From Demequina mangrovi (GTDB taxonomy: Bacteria; Actinomycetota; Actinomycetes; Actinomycetales; Demequinaceae), in assembly GCF_000759715.1 (NCBI RefSeq), contig NZ_BBLU01000007.1, positions 42,979-106,978 of the forward strand: a stretch of DNA of 64,000 bases, given 5' to 3'. Positions within the stretch are counted from its first letter, which is position 1; each line of letters starts with the position of its first letter. Both the position numbers and the translations under genes were made by a program. Positions 26,717 to 36,413 of the stretch are shown one piece after another. The notes under the pieces are model-generated. The model was not told the origin of the DNA. It did no database searches and was given only the letters and a program-made list of their open reading frames with translations.

Positions 26717-27136
26717 ATGGACCTCCAACGCGTCTCCATGATGAGCCTCCTGGTCGACGACGTCCCCGCCGCCGTCGACTTCTACGCGCGCGCCCTCGGC
26801 TGGGAGCCGGCGAAGCGCTTCGGCGACGACCTCGCCTTCTACCGCTTCAACGGCTTCGTCATGGCGCTGTGGGACCGCGCCGGCTGGGCCGCCGAGGGCC
26901 TCGGCTTCGACGCGCCGCCGTACGGCGGCTTCGCGATCAACACCACCACGCGCGAGGAGGCCGATGCGGCGGTCGCCCGGTGGGAGGCCGCCGGCGGCGA
27001 GGTCGCCAAGGCTCCGGTCGAGGTGTTCTGGGGCGGCTACAGCGGCTACGTCCGCGATCCGTGGGGCAACTACATCGAGATCGCGGTCAACGACGGCTTC
27101 ACCATCACCGAGGACGGGCGCACGGTCATCGAGTAG
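26717..27136 (+). CDS. VOC (glyoxalase-fold) family protein
   Basis: The protein has 139 residues with two beta-alpha-beta-beta-beta repeats: VSMMSLLVDDVPAAVDFYARALGW at the start and YSGYVRDPWGNYIEI near the end, both hallmarks of this fold. The metal ligands of true glyoxalase I are not clearly kept, so it may be a resistance- or binding-type VOC protein. It is a single-gene unit after TetR. Confidence 0.88.
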   Translation: MDLQRVSMMSLLVDDVPAAVDFYARALGWEPAKRFGDDLAFYRFNGFVMALWDRAGWAAEGLGFDAPPYGGFAINTTTREEADAAVARWEAAGGEVAKAPVEVFWGGYSGYVRDPWGNYIEIAVNDGFTITEDGRTVIE

Positions 27137-27233
27137 CCCGTGCGATCGCGGCCCGACGGGCGCACGATGGGAGGAGGGAACGGCGTCCATCGGACCCGGC
27201 CGGGCGCGCCGCGCGACCGCAAGGGAGAGCGCG

Positions 27234-27947
27234 ATGACCACGCACGCACCAGCACCGTCCATCGACGCGCACGTCGGGTTGTCCGACCGCGCCACCGCCA
27301 CGCTCGTCGGGCTGCTGTACCTGGTCGGCACAGCGGCGGGCACGGGCAGCCTCGCCGCGACCGGCGGAGGGCTCGAGGGGCCCGACTACCTCGCGAGCGC
27401 GGACGAGGCCGGCGCCGGGCTCGCCGTCGGCGCGCTCCTGGTCCTCCTCATGGGGCTCGCGCTCGCGCTCATCCCCGTCGTCGCCTTCCCGGTGCTGCGG
27501 CGCGTGAGCGAGCGGCTCGCGGTGGGCTTCGTGGTCTTCCGCGGCGCCCTCGAGGGGACCTGGTACGTCGTCACCGCGATGACGTGGCTCGCGCTGTTCC
27601 GGCTCGCGGCCGACGGCGCCGCGCAGGGTGACGCGGGCAACGTGCTCTTCACCGCCGGAGAGACCGGCGGCATCCTTCAGAGCCTCGTCTTCGTGTGCGG
27701 GGCGACGATGTTCTACGTGCTGCTCATCCGCGGCCGCCTGGTCCCGCGATTGCTGGCGTGGTGGGGCCTCATCGGAGCGATCCCGTACGCGCTCGTCGCG
27801 ATCCTCGGGCTGCTCGACGTCCTCGACGTGCTGTCGAGCACCGCGGTCGGCCTGCAGATGCCGCTCGCGCTTCAGGAGATCGTGCTCGCCGTGTGGCTCA
27901 TCGCGCGCGGCTTCTCGAGGGCGGAGCGGCAGGTCGAGCCCGCCTGA
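27234..27947 (+). CDS. DUF4386-type membrane protein
   Basis: The 237-residue protein has six membrane segments and the DUF4386 features LVGLLYLVGTAAG at the first segment and FRGALEGTWYV in the middle. The family has no known function. GGGAG lies about 7 nt before the ATG. It is convergent with the agmatine deiminase gene, with only 3 nt between stops. Confidence 0.8.
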   Translation: MTTHAPAPSIDAHVGLSDRATATLVGLLYLVGTAAGTGSLAATGGGLEGPDYLASADEAGAGLAVGALLVLLMGLALALIPVVAFPVLRRVSERLAVGFVVFRGALEGTWYVVTAMTWLALFRLAADGAAQGDAGNVLFTAGETGGILQSLVFVCGATMFYVLLIRGRLVPRLLAWWGLIGAIPYALVAILGLLDVLDVLSSTAVGLQMPLALQEIVLAVWLIARGFSRAERQVEPA

Positions 27948-27950
27948 GCC

Positions 27951-28976
27951 CTAGGCGACGCTCGCGCCGGGCACGGCCGGCTGCTGCTGCGTGATGCAGT
28001 GGATGCCGCCGCCGCGCGCGAACAGCGGGCGCGCATCGACCATCACGATCTCGCGGCCCGGATACGCGGTGGCGAGCACCTCCCGTGCGACCTCGTCGTT
28101 CGGGTCGTCGAAGGCGCAGCCGATGACCGCGCCGTTGCAGACCAGGTGGTTGACGTAGCTGTAGTCGACCCAGCCCTCGTCGTCGCGCAGCACCGTCGGC
28201 GCGGGCAGCGACACGATCTCGAGCTCGCGCCCCTCGGCGTCCGTGACGCCGGCGAGCGACGCCCGGAGCTCCTGGCACACCTGGAAGTCGGGGTGCTCGG
28301 GATCCTGCTGGTCGTGGAGCAGCACCGTCCCGGGGCTCGGGAAGGTCGCGACGATGTCGACGTGGCCGCGCGTGCCGAAGCGCTCGGAGTCGCGCGTGAG
28401 GCCGCGCGGCAGCCAGATCACCCGGCGCGCGCCGAGGGTGCGCACCAGCTCGGCCTCGACGTCCGCCTCGGTGAGTTCGGGGTTGCGGCCGGGGTCGAGC
28501 TGCACGGTGCGGGTCACGAGGAACGTGCCCTCGCCGTCGGTGTGGATGCCGCCGCCCTCGTTCACCATCGCCGAGTCGATGCGCGCCGCGCCGGCGGCCT
28601 CGGTCGCGATGAGGCTCGCGACCGCATCGTTCTCCCAGCTCGCCCAGTCCTGGCCGCCCCAGCCGTTGAAGACCCAGTTGACGGCCCCGAGCCCGGACTC
28701 GCCGAGCACGAAGGTCGGCCCGGAGTCGCGGTACCAGCCGTCGTCGACCGCACCCTCGACCAGGTCGACCTCGGGCGCGAGGTACCGGGACGCCACCTCG
28801 CGGTGCTCGGGCGCGACGATCATCGTGACCGGCTCGAAGGCGACGATCGCGTTGGCGACGGCGGCCCACGTCACCCAGGCCTCCTCGGCACGATCGCCGA
28901 GCGTGTAATCCGCGCTGGGCCACGCCATCCACGTGCGCGTGTGCGGCTCGGTCTCGGCAGGCATCGTCCAGGGCAT
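27951..28976 (-). CDS. aguA: Agmatine deiminase
   Basis: AguA hydrolyses agmatine to N-carbamoylputrescine and ammonia. The 341-residue sequence shows the deiminase motifs: GWYRDSGP, VNEGGGIHTDGEGT, the catalytic His in GTRGHVDIVATF, and GGGIHCITQQQP with the catalytic Cys at about 327. The start ATG has AAAGGAG 5 nt upstream. No agmatinase or carbamoylputrescine amidase gene is in the window, so the rest of a putrescine route must lie elsewhere. Confidence 0.92.
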   Translation of the reverse strand: MPWTMPAETEPHTRTWMAWPSADYTLGDRAEEAWVTWAAVANAIVAFEPVTMIVAPEHREVASRYLAPEVDLVEGAVDDGWYRDSGPTFVLGESGLGAVNWVFNGWGGQDWASWENDAVASLIATEAAGAARIDSAMVNEGGGIHTDGEGTFLVTRTVQLDPGRNPELTEADVEAELVRTLGARRVIWLPRGLTRDSERFGTRGHVDIVATFPSPGTVLLHDQQDPEHPDFQVCQELRASLAGVTDAEGRELEIVSLPAPTVLRDDEGWVDYSYVNHLVCNGAVIGCAFDDPNDEVAREVLATAYPGREIVMVDARPLFARGGGIHCITQQQPAVPGASVA

Positions 28977-29028
28977 GGGGGCTCCTTTCGCCCCGGCGCC
29001 GGGGATGCCGCTCAGAGTAGTGCCGCCG

Positions 29029-29967
29029 CTAGGACGCCGCGCTCACCCCGGCCGCGCCGGACGCGCGCCAATCGCGCGGCGTGACGCCGTGCTCGCGTCG
29101 GAAGGCGCGCGTGAAGGTGGTCGGATCCTCGAAGCCGGCGCTCGCCGCGATGTCCGCGATCGCGACGCCGGACAGCTCGGGGTCGACCAGCCGCCGCGCG
29201 GCCAGCTCGAGCCGCTGTCGCCGCAGGTAGTCGCTCGGCGTCGTGCCCACGTCCTCGAACACGTGATAGACCGTGCGGCGCGAGATGAAGAACTCCGCGG
29301 CGATGTCGTCGACCCGCACGCGCGGCAGGTTCACCGACACGAAGTCCTCGATGGCTCGCCGCAGCCCTCCGCGGGTGCGGGGCAGCACGCGGGCGCCCTC
29401 CGCGGAGGCCCTGATCATCGTCGCCGCGAGGTCCTTCACCACCTCCGCCGCCGGCGTCGCCCCGTCCGCGAGACCTCCGCGCCGATGCGTGTCGAGCGCA
29501 TACGTGAAGAACACCCGCGTCGCATCGCTCGCCGGCACCGTGAGGCGCCCCAGCCCGTCGTGGAGGGCCGCGCGCGGGGCGTCGAGCGCGGCCCGCGACA
29601 CCTGCACGATGAGCTGACGCTGACCAGGCTCGGAGTAGTCGAGGTAGTACGGCGAGTCCGTCGCGTACATCGACGCCGTCCCGGGACGGACCGAGACCAT
29701 CCGCCTCCCCTGCCGGACCGTGCCGCGCGAGGCCAGCTGAAGCGAGAGGTGCAGCGCGTCTCCCTCGGCACGCGCCGCGAGGCGTTCGGATCGGTCGACC
29801 GTGTGGCCGTCCGTGGCGACGCACGAGATCGAGATGCTGTCGTCGAGCTCGAGCTGGTCCATCCGGCCCCGGAATCCGGGCTCGAACGCGCCGCAGTTGA
29901 TCGGGATGAAGCAGCGGCTGACGACGTCCTGCCACGCGTCCGCGCTCGCTGCCGCGAGAACCACCAT
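29029..29967 (-). CDS. AraC family transcriptional regulator
   Basis: The protein has 312 residues. The N-terminal part resembles the AraC-binding-like domain of regulators such as FeaR and XylS; the C-terminal part is the double helix-turn-helix (VDDIAAEFFISRRTVYHVFEDVG, and IADIAASAGFEDPTTFTRAFRREHG). ATG 29967 with GGAGG 5 nt upstream is preferred to the preceding GTG. It lies just downstream of the ALDH/ABC operon on the same strand and probably controls it; the ligand may be the imported compound or its aldehyde. Confidence 0.9.
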   Translation of the reverse strand: MVVLAAASADAWQDVVSRCFIPINCGAFEPGFRGRMDQLELDDSISISCVATDGHTVDRSERLAARAEGDALHLSLQLASRGTVRQGRRMVSVRPGTASMYATDSPYYLDYSEPGQRQLIVQVSRAALDAPRAALHDGLGRLTVPASDATRVFFTYALDTHRRGGLADGATPAAEVVKDLAATMIRASAEGARVLPRTRGGLRRAIEDFVSVNLPRVRVDDIAAEFFISRRTVYHVFEDVGTTPSDYLRRQRLELAARRLVDPELSGVAIADIAASAGFEDPTTFTRAFRREHGVTPRDWRASGAAGVSAAS

Positions 29968-30051
29968 CACCGCCTCCTTGCGCTGATGCTTCGCAAACTA
30001 AGGCGACCCTCAGGCATTGTCAACAATCTTGGCCACAATGTGACCGAGTCG

Positions 30052-31506
30052 TTAGAACGGGTACTCGGCGATGCGTCCCTGCATCGTGACCCACTGGGTG
30101 TCGGTGAAGGCCTCGATGTTCGCCTCGTGCCCGCCGAAGCGGGCACCGGTGCCCGAGTGGCCGATGCCGCCGAAGGGCGCCTGCGCCTCGTCGTCGACCG
30201 TCTGGTCGTTGATGTGGACGATGCCGGTGGGCATGCGCTCGGCCAGCTCGAAGGCGCCGTACGGGTCGCCCGTGAGGATGCCGAGCGACAGCCCGTAGGG
30301 CGAGGAGTTGACCAGCCGCACCAGCTCGTCGGTCGTGGAGAAGGGGGTGATCGACGCGACCGGCCCGAAGATCTCTTCCGCGAAGGCGGCGTGACCGGGG
30401 TCGACGTCGGCGAGCACGGTCGGCGCGTAGAAGAGGTCCTCATAGGTGCCGCCCACGGCGAGGCGCGCGCCGGCATCGACGCTGCGGGTCACCACGGAGT
30501 GCACCTTGTCGCGCTGCACCGCGTCGATGATCGGGCCCAGCGGCGCGCCCGTCGACGGCGGGCCCGCGGGGATGTGCGCGGCCTTCTCGGTGAGGAGCTC
30601 GACGTAGCGCTCGTACAGGCTCTCGTGCACCAGGTGGCGGCCCGTGGTCATGCAGATCTGCCCCTGGTTGAGGAACGAGCCCCAGGCGCCGGCCGAGGCC
30701 GCGGCCTCGACGTCCGCGTCCTCGAGCACCGCGAGCGCGTTGTTGCCGCCCAGCTCGAGGTGGACGCGCTTGAGCAGCTCGCCTCCGCGCGCCGCGATGG
30801 CCCGGCCCGCCGGCGTCGAGCCGGTGAAGGAGATCACGGGGATGCGCGGCTCGTCGACCAGCGCCGCGCCGACCTCCGCACCGCCGGGGACCACGTTGAG
30901 CACGCCGACCGGCAGCCCGGCCTCCTCGAGCACCGCCGCGAGCAGCAGCCCGCCCGCGATGGTGGTGCGGGGGTCCGGCTTGAGGACCACCGCGTTGCCG
31001 AGCGCGAGCGCGGGCGCGACGGAGCGCATCGAGAGGATCGCCGGGAAGTTGAAGGGCGAGATCACGCCCACCACGCCCACGGGGACGCGGCGCGCCATGC
31101 TGAGGCGCGGACGGCCGGACCGCAGCAGCTGGCCGTACGGCACCAGCGCGGTGGCCGCGGCCAGGTGCAGCTCGGAGGCCACGAGGCCCACCTCGAAGGC
31201 GGCCTTGCCCGGCGCGGAGCCGACCTCGTCCTGGAGCCAGCGGATCAGCGCGGGCCCGTTCTCCTCGAGGATCGCCGCGGCGCGGCGCATCACCGCGGCC
31301 CGCTCCTCGGGCGAGGTGCTCGCCCAGGTCCGCTGCGCGCTCACCGCGAGATCGGTCGCGGTCTCGACGTCGGCCGCGGTCGCGACCGCGTACGAGGCGA
31401 GGCGCTCGCCCGTCGACGGCGACACCGCATCGTCCGTGGCCCCCAGCTCGGTCCATCCGCCCAGGTAGGTGCGGCCCTCCCACGTCGTCTGCTCGAAGAA
31501 TCCCAT
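30052..31506 (-). CDS. Aldehyde dehydrogenase (benzaldehyde dehydrogenase-like)
   Basis: The enzyme oxidises an aldehyde to an acid with NAD(P)+. The 484-residue sequence has the cofactor segment VVLKPDPRT, the Rossmann-type FTGSTPAGRAI, the general-base Glu in LELGGNN and the catalytic Cys in NQGQICMTTGR, followed by EEIFGPVA. The NQGQICM form and overall pattern fit the benzaldehyde dehydrogenase-like branch. It is the last gene of the ABC-importer operon; the ATG at 31506 has GGAAGG 6 nt upstream. The imported substrate may thus give rise to an aromatic or short-chain aldehyde, which is inference. Confidence 0.92.
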   Translation of the reverse strand: MGFFEQTTWEGRTYLGGWTELGATDDAVSPSTGERLASYAVATAADVETATDLAVSAQRTWASTSPEERAAVMRRAAAILEENGPALIRWLQDEVGSAPGKAAFEVGLVASELHLAAATALVPYGQLLRSGRPRLSMARRVPVGVVGVISPFNFPAILSMRSVAPALALGNAVVLKPDPRTTIAGGLLLAAVLEEAGLPVGVLNVVPGGAEVGAALVDEPRIPVISFTGSTPAGRAIAARGGELLKRVHLELGGNNALAVLEDADVEAAASAGAWGSFLNQGQICMTTGRHLVHESLYERYVELLTEKAAHIPAGPPSTGAPLGPIIDAVQRDKVHSVVTRSVDAGARLAVGGTYEDLFYAPTVLADVDPGHAAFAEEIFGPVASITPFSTTDELVRLVNSSPYGLSLGILTGDPYGAFELAERMPTGIVHINDQTVDDEAQAPFGGIGHSGTGARFGGHEANIEAFTDTQWVTMQGRIAEYPF

Positions 31507-31508
31507 GG

Positions 31509-32603
31509 TCATCCTTCCGTCGTGGCCGAGGCGGCCGTGGTGTCGTTCTGAGGGTCGGGGGCGCGCACGGCCGGGGCCGCGGGCGCGGGGGCGGCGGGGT
31601 GCGGCACCGCGACGACGCGGTGGCCCACCGGGAAGAGCGTGATGTCGAAGCGGGCGCGCAGCGCGCCCCAGATGCCCTGCGGGAGGAACAGCGTCACCGC
31701 GATCGCGAGCACGCCGAGCACCACGAGGTACCAGAGCCCCATCTGGCTGAACCACAGGTCCATGACGTAGTAGATGATCGCGCCGAGGATGGGGCCCTCG
31801 AGGGTCCCGATGCCGCCGATGAGGACCATGAAGATCATGAACGCGGAGAAGCTCACGGAGAAGATCTGCGACGGCGACTGCACTCCGATCTGCTGGAGGC
31901 AGATCACCGAGCCCGCGAGCGCCGCCATCACCGCGGCGAGCACGAAGACGATGCGCTTGGCACGGCTCACGTCGACGCCGAGGGCGCGCGCCGCGAGCTC
32001 GTTGTCGCGGATGCTCTGAAGTGCGACGCCCATGCAGCTGCGCAGCAGGAACAGCGACCCGATGAGCGTCGCGGTGAGGATCCCCAGCGCGAGCCAGTAC
32101 GTGAAGAGGTTCCTCATCACGGGGTCCGCGGTGTAGTCCTCGATCCCGCGCCCGCGGCCCGCGCCGAGCGAGTCGAAGCGGATGACGATCTGCCGCACGG
32201 CCTCCGCGATCACCCACGTGCCGATCGCGAAGTATCCGCCGCGCAGGCGGAACGCCACGAAGGACAGCGCGAAGGCGATCACCCCGATCGCGACCGACGC
32301 GACCAGCGCGCTCGAGTACGGGTCGAGCCCGAGGTCGTTGAACACGAAGACCCCGTACGCACCCAGGCCGATGTACGCCTGCTGACCCACGGAGACCATG
32401 CCCGCGAAGCCGGCGAGCAGGTTCCACGCCGTCGCGAGCGTGATGAGGTAGAAGAGCTTGATCCATTGGCTGGTGACGGCGGGCTCGAACACGTACGGCG
32501 CCATCGCGAGCGCGACGATCACTCCCGCGCCGATGATCTGCACGGTGATCATGCGGCGACGCAGCCGGTCGACGCGCACCTGCCCGGGGACGAGCGGCTC
32601 CAC
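31509..32603 (-). CDS. livM: Branched-chain-type ABC importer, permease (LivM)
   Basis: The protein has 364 residues with ten or so membrane segments and the family segments AWNLLAGFAGMVSVGQQAYIGLGAYG and ALGVDVSRAKRIVFVLAA (the ATPase-coupling loop). A 30-residue Pro/Ala-rich tail is added. The GTG start comes directly after the LivH stop. It forms the membrane channel with LivH. Confidence 0.93.
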   Translation of the reverse strand: MEPLVPGQVRVDRLRRRMITVQIIGAGVIVALAMAPYVFEPAVTSQWIKLFYLITLATAWNLLAGFAGMVSVGQQAYIGLGAYGVFVFNDLGLDPYSSALVASVAIGVIAFALSFVAFRLRGGYFAIGTWVIAEAVRQIVIRFDSLGAGRGRGIEDYTADPVMRNLFTYWLALGILTATLIGSLFLLRSCMGVALQSIRDNELAARALGVDVSRAKRIVFVLAAVMAALAGSVICLQQIGVQSPSQIFSVSFSAFMIFMVLIGGIGTLEGPILGAIIYYVMDLWFSQMGLWYLVVLGVLAIAVTLFLPQGIWGALRARFDITLFPVGHRVVAVPHPAAPAPAAPAVRAPDPQNDTTAASATTEG

Positions 32604-33476
32604 CTAGACCACCACCTTGCTGCGGACGATGCCGGTCGGGCGGAGCACCAGCACCGCGAGGAAGACGAGGTTGCCCACGAGGAGCGGGAGCTCGGGGCTC
32701 ACCACGCCCGCGAGGGTCTGCGCGACGCCGAGCACGATGCCGCCGGCGAGCGTGCCCCACAGCGAGCCGAGGCCGCCGATGATGACGGCCTCGAAGGCGA
32801 AGAGCACCAGCAGCTGGCCGTCGAAGGGCGTCACCCCGCCCTGGCGCATCCCGAAGAACACGCCCGCGAGCGCCGCGATGGCGAAGGCCAGGCCCATCGC
32901 GTAGGCGTAGACCCGGCGATGGTCGACGCCCATGAGCCTCAGCGTCTCGGAGTCGTCGGCGGCGGCGCGCATGTAGCGGCCGGCCCGGGTGCGCGCGAGG
33001 AACTGCTGGGTGCCCGCGATGAGCAGCACCGCGACGAGCATGGTGAGCAGGGGAAGCACGCCGATGCGCACGCCCTCCGCGACCTGCACGCTGCGGACCG
33101 CGAGGTCGCCCGTGGGGATCGCCTGCTTGTTGGTGGTGAAGAGCTCGATGAGGGCGTTGGGGATGATGATCGCGATCCCGAAGGTCACCAGCAGCGGGGC
33201 GAGCTCCCCGAGGCTGAGCGCGCGTTGGAGCAGCAGCCGCTGCACCCAGTACCCGACCACGCCGAGCAGCGGCACCACGACGAGGAGGCTCAGCCACACG
33301 CTCACGCCGAGCGTCGACAGCGCGACCGCGGCGAGGTAGGCGCCGACCGTCATGATCTCGCCGTGCGCGAGGTTGACCACCCGCAGGATGCCGAACGCGA
33401 TCGACAGCCCGAGCGCGGCCATCGCGAACAGGCCGCCCAGCAGCACGCCCTGGACCAGCGCGTTGACGATCACCAT
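32604..33476 (-). CDS. livH: Branched-chain-type ABC importer, permease (LivH)
   Basis: This 290-residue permease opens VIVNALVQGVLLGGLFAMAALGLS and has the conserved NLAHGEIMTVGAYLA and later MGVDHRRVYAYAMGLAFAIA coupling loop. The ATG at 33476 has GAGGTGG 4 nt upstream and overlaps the LivF stop by 7 nt. It is the second membrane subunit of the importer. Confidence 0.94.
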   Translation of the reverse strand: MVIVNALVQGVLLGGLFAMAALGLSIAFGILRVVNLAHGEIMTVGAYLAAVALSTLGVSVWLSLLVVVPLLGVVGYWVQRLLLQRALSLGELAPLLVTFGIAIIIPNALIELFTTNKQAIPTGDLAVRSVQVAEGVRIGVLPLLTMLVAVLLIAGTQQFLARTRAGRYMRAAADDSETLRLMGVDHRRVYAYAMGLAFAIAALAGVFFGMRQGGVTPFDGQLLVLFAFEAVIIGGLGSLWGTLAGGIVLGVAQTLAGVVSPELPLLVGNLVFLAVLVLRPTGIVRSKVVV

Positions 33477-34186
33477 GAGGCCACCTCGTGTCCGAAGTAG
33501 GCGTCGGTGATCGCCTGACGCGAGAGCTCGCCGGGCGTCCCCGCGAGGACCGCATGCCCCTCGAGCATGCACACGAGGCGGTCGGCGACGGCGACGGTGC
33601 GCTCGAGGTCCTGCTCGACCAGGACGATGCCGAGCCCGCCGCCGCGCACCGTGGCGAGCGACGCGTAGAGCTCGTCGATGACGATGGGCGCGAGCCCGAG
33701 CGAGACCTCGTCGAGCAGCAGCACCTCGGGGTTGGACATGAGCCCGCGCCCGATCGCGACGGCCTGCTGCTGGCCGCCGGACAGCTGCGACGCGTTGCGG
33801 CCGAGCAGGTCGCCCAGCATCGGCAGCGCGTCGACCACGGTGTCGACGGTCCAGCGCCCGTCGCGCCGCGAGCCGGCGCCGACCTCGAGGTTCTCGCGCA
33901 CCGTGAGGCTCGGGAACAGACGCCGACCCTCGGGCACGAGGCACACGCCCAGGCGGTTGCGCTCGAAGTCGCGCACGTGGGTGACGTCCTCGCCGCGCAG
34001 CAGGACGCGTCCCACCGAGGGACGATGCGCCCCGGCGAGCACGCGCAGCAGCGTCGACTTGCCGGCGCCGTTGGCGCCGACGAGCGCGAGCACCTCGCCG
34101 GGCGCCACCTCGAACGAGAGGTCCGCGACCGCGCGCGAGTCGCCGTAGCCCGCCGAGACGGACTCGGCCGCGAGCAGCGCCGTCAC
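33470..34186 (-). CDS. livF: Branched-chain-type ABC importer, ATPase (LivF)
   Basis: The 238-residue ATPase has Walker A GANGAGKST, signature LSGGQQQ and Walker B LLLDEVSLGLAP; the last form is characteristic of LivF. The start is a GTG overlapping the LivG stop (GTGA). It pairs with LivG. Confidence 0.95.
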   Translation of the reverse strand: MTALLAAESVSAGYGDSRAVADLSFEVAPGEVLALVGANGAGKSTLLRVLAGAHRPSVGRVLLRGEDVTHVRDFERNRLGVCLVPEGRRLFPSLTVRENLEVGAGSRRDGRWTVDTVVDALPMLGDLLGRNASQLSGGQQQAVAIGRGLMSNPEVLLLDEVSLGLAPIVIDELYASLATVRGGGLGIVLVEQDLERTVAVADRLVCMLEGHAVLAGTPGELSRQAITDAYFGHEVASW

Positions 34187-34926
34187 AGCCCGCCTCCCAG
34201 GTAGACCGCCTGCACCTCGTCGCTGCGCATCACCGCGTCGGGCTCGCCGTCCGCGACGATCACCCCGGAGGCGAGGCACACGAGGCGCTCGACCACCGCG
34301 AGCAGCGCGCGGACCACGTGCTCGATCCAGATGATGGTGACGCCGCTGGCATGCAGGGTCCTGATGGTCTCCACCAGGCTGTCGCACTCGGCCTCGGTGA
34401 GGCCGCCCGCGATCTCGTCGAGCAGCAGCAGCTGAGGATCCGTCGCGAGCGCCCGGGCCAGCTCGAGCCGCTTGCGCCCGAGCAGCGGCAGCGCCCCCGC
34501 GGGGGTGTTGGCGACGTCGAGCATGTCCGCGAGGACCAGCGCCTCGAGCGCGCGGTCGTCCGCGGCCCTTCCGTGCAGCCCCGCCCCCGCCGTCGCGCCC
34601 GCGAGCGCGTTCTCGAAGACGGTGAGGTGGGTGAACGGGCGCGGGATCTGGAACGTGCGTCCCATCCCGGCCCGGGCCCGGGCATCGGCCCCGACCGCCG
34701 TGACGTCGCGGCCCGCGAAGCGGACCGTCCCGGCCGAGGCGCGCTCGGTGCCGTTGATGACGCTCAGCAGGGTGGACTTCCCGGCCCCGTTGGGACCGAC
34801 GATGCCCAGCGCCTGCCCGGCGGGGACCGACAGGTGGACGGCCGTCAGCACGTCGAGCGCGCCGTACGACTTCGCTACCGAGTCGACCTCGAGGAGGGCC
34901 TCGCCGGCCCCCGCCGCGCGGGACAT
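34183..34926 (-). CDS. livG: Branched-chain-type ABC importer, ATPase (LivG)
   Basis: The 247-residue ATPase has Walker A GPNGAGKST, the LivG-type GRTFQIPRPF segment and Walker B LLLLDEIAGGLTEAE. The usual LSGG(Q) signature is not seen; in its place is LLGRKRLELARAL, which is often seen in LivG. The start ATG shares one base with the stop of the binding-protein gene (TGATG). Confidence 0.93.
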   Translation of the reverse strand: MSRAAGAGEALLEVDSVAKSYGALDVLTAVHLSVPAGQALGIVGPNGAGKSTLLSVINGTERASAGTVRFAGRDVTAVGADARARAGMGRTFQIPRPFTHLTVFENALAGATAGAGLHGRAADDRALEALVLADMLDVANTPAGALPLLGRKRLELARALATDPQLLLLDEIAGGLTEAECDSLVETIRTLHASGVTIIWIEHVVRALLAVVERLVCLASGVIVADGEPDAVMRSDEVQAVYLGGGL

Positions 34927-36296
34927 CACCACTCGAGCAGCTCGAGCGGACGGTCGACGGGCAGGTCCGGCACGGTGCCGGCGTCGACCACGACCCACTC
35001 CCACTCGCCGTCGTCCGTCTTCTCCCACTGGCCCATCGCCGTGGGGATGGTGGCGATGCCGGGGAACGGGCCGCTGGTGAAGTCGATCTGGCCGCCGAGC
35101 GTCATCATGTTGATGTCGTCGAAGGCCGCGACCAGCGCCTCCTTGTCGAACGGGTCGCCCGAGGCCTCGAGGCCCACCTTGGCGACCTCGAACAGCGCGC
35201 CGTTGAGCGGCGTCGCCTGGTTCCACACCAGGCCCTCACCCTCGGGGCTCGCGCTGAAGTCGTCGATCCACTCCTGCGGCGTGGTGCCGTCGAAGCTCGA
35301 CTCGTACGGGAACGTGGGTCCCCACCAGGTCGCGAAGGCGAGGCCCTCGCCCAGGTCGTCCGGGATCGACGGCACCGTGGTCGGGAAGAACAGCGCCTTG
35401 CCCACCGTCGCGACCTTGGGCTCGAAGCCCTGCTGGGCCGCCTGGGTCCAGAAGGTCACGAAGTCGGGCGGGATCGGGATGCCGGAGATGATCTCGACGC
35501 CCTCGTCCTTGAAGGTCTGGATGATCGACGTGAAGTCGGCGGTGCCGTTCTCGTACGCGCCCGGGTCGACCACCGTGTAGCCGTGCGCCTCGACCAGCGG
35601 CGTGTAGCCGGTGTCGGGGTCGCGGAACGCGCCGCCGTCGGAGTCGTTGGGCCACAGCACGCCGACCTTCTTGTTGGTCTCGACCTGATCCCAGGCGAGC
35701 GGGTCGACGTCGCCGAAGCCCTCGATGCCGAAGAAGAAGTGGTGGGTCCACTCGAGCGGCTTGTCGGGTCCGAAGCCGCCGCCGAAGACCACCGCCTGCC
35801 ACGGCGCGTTGGCCGTGAGGCAGGGCGTCCCGTGCGCCTCGCACTGCGCGACCACGGGGTTGACCGTCTCGGGCGTCGACGTCGCCATGAGCAGGTCCAC
35901 CTGCTCCTCGGTGATGAGCTCCTGTGCGAGCTCGCCCGCCTTCGCGGCGTCGGAGCCCGAGTCGCGGTCGATGATCTCGACGGCGTAGGTGGTGCCGTCG
36001 ATGGTGATGCCGTCGGCGAACTGCTCGCGGACCACGCTGAGCATGTACGGGTCACCGTCGGTGAAGCCGGTGAGCGTGCCGGTCGCCGGCGCGATGTAGC
36101 CGATGGTGATGGTCTCGGTGGCGCCGTCGCCTCCGGAGCCGCCGTCGCCTCCGGCCGCCGAGTCGGAGGGGTCGGCGTCGTCGACGCCGGCCGGGGTGCA
36201 GGCCGCGAGCGCGAAGGCCACGGAGGCCGATGCCGCGATGACGACCGCGCGCCGCCTTCCGCTGGCCAGGGACCTGAAGGGTGCAGGGTACGTCAT
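34926..36296 (-). CDS. ABC importer substrate-binding lipoprotein (LivJ type)
   Basis: The protein has 456 residues. A lipoprotein signal peptide ends in the lipobox ALAAC near residue 33, followed by a Gly/Ser linker. The mature part is a type I periplasmic-binding fold (ITIGYIAPATGTLTGF at its start, with two Cys, QCEAHGTPCL, possibly a disulfide). It is much larger than E. coli LivJ, so the ligand is probably not a plain branched-chain amino acid; amides, aromatic amines or polyamines are alternatives. It is the first gene of the operon. Confidence 0.9.
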   Translation of the reverse strand: MTYPAPFRSLASGRRRAVVIAASASVAFALAACTPAGVDDADPSDSAAGGDGGSGGDGATETITIGYIAPATGTLTGFTDGDPYMLSVVREQFADGITIDGTTYAVEIIDRDSGSDAAKAGELAQELITEEQVDLLMATSTPETVNPVVAQCEAHGTPCLTANAPWQAVVFGGGFGPDKPLEWTHHFFFGIEGFGDVDPLAWDQVETNKKVGVLWPNDSDGGAFRDPDTGYTPLVEAHGYTVVDPGAYENGTADFTSIIQTFKDEGVEIISGIPIPPDFVTFWTQAAQQGFEPKVATVGKALFFPTTVPSIPDDLGEGLAFATWWGPTFPYESSFDGTTPQEWIDDFSASPEGEGLVWNQATPLNGALFEVAKVGLEASGDPFDKEALVAAFDDINMMTLGGQIDFTSGPFPGIATIPTAMGQWEKTDDGEWEWVVVDAGTVPDLPVDRPLELLEW

Positions 36297-36413
36297 GGGG
36301 GGACCGTCCAATCAGCGTGTGCTCACCTCGTCGTGAGCGGCTTCAGATTAGGAACGGTTCCCGCCCGCGCGGCTCGGATCCTGCGACCGCTGCGCAAAAT
36401 GCCGATTGATCCG

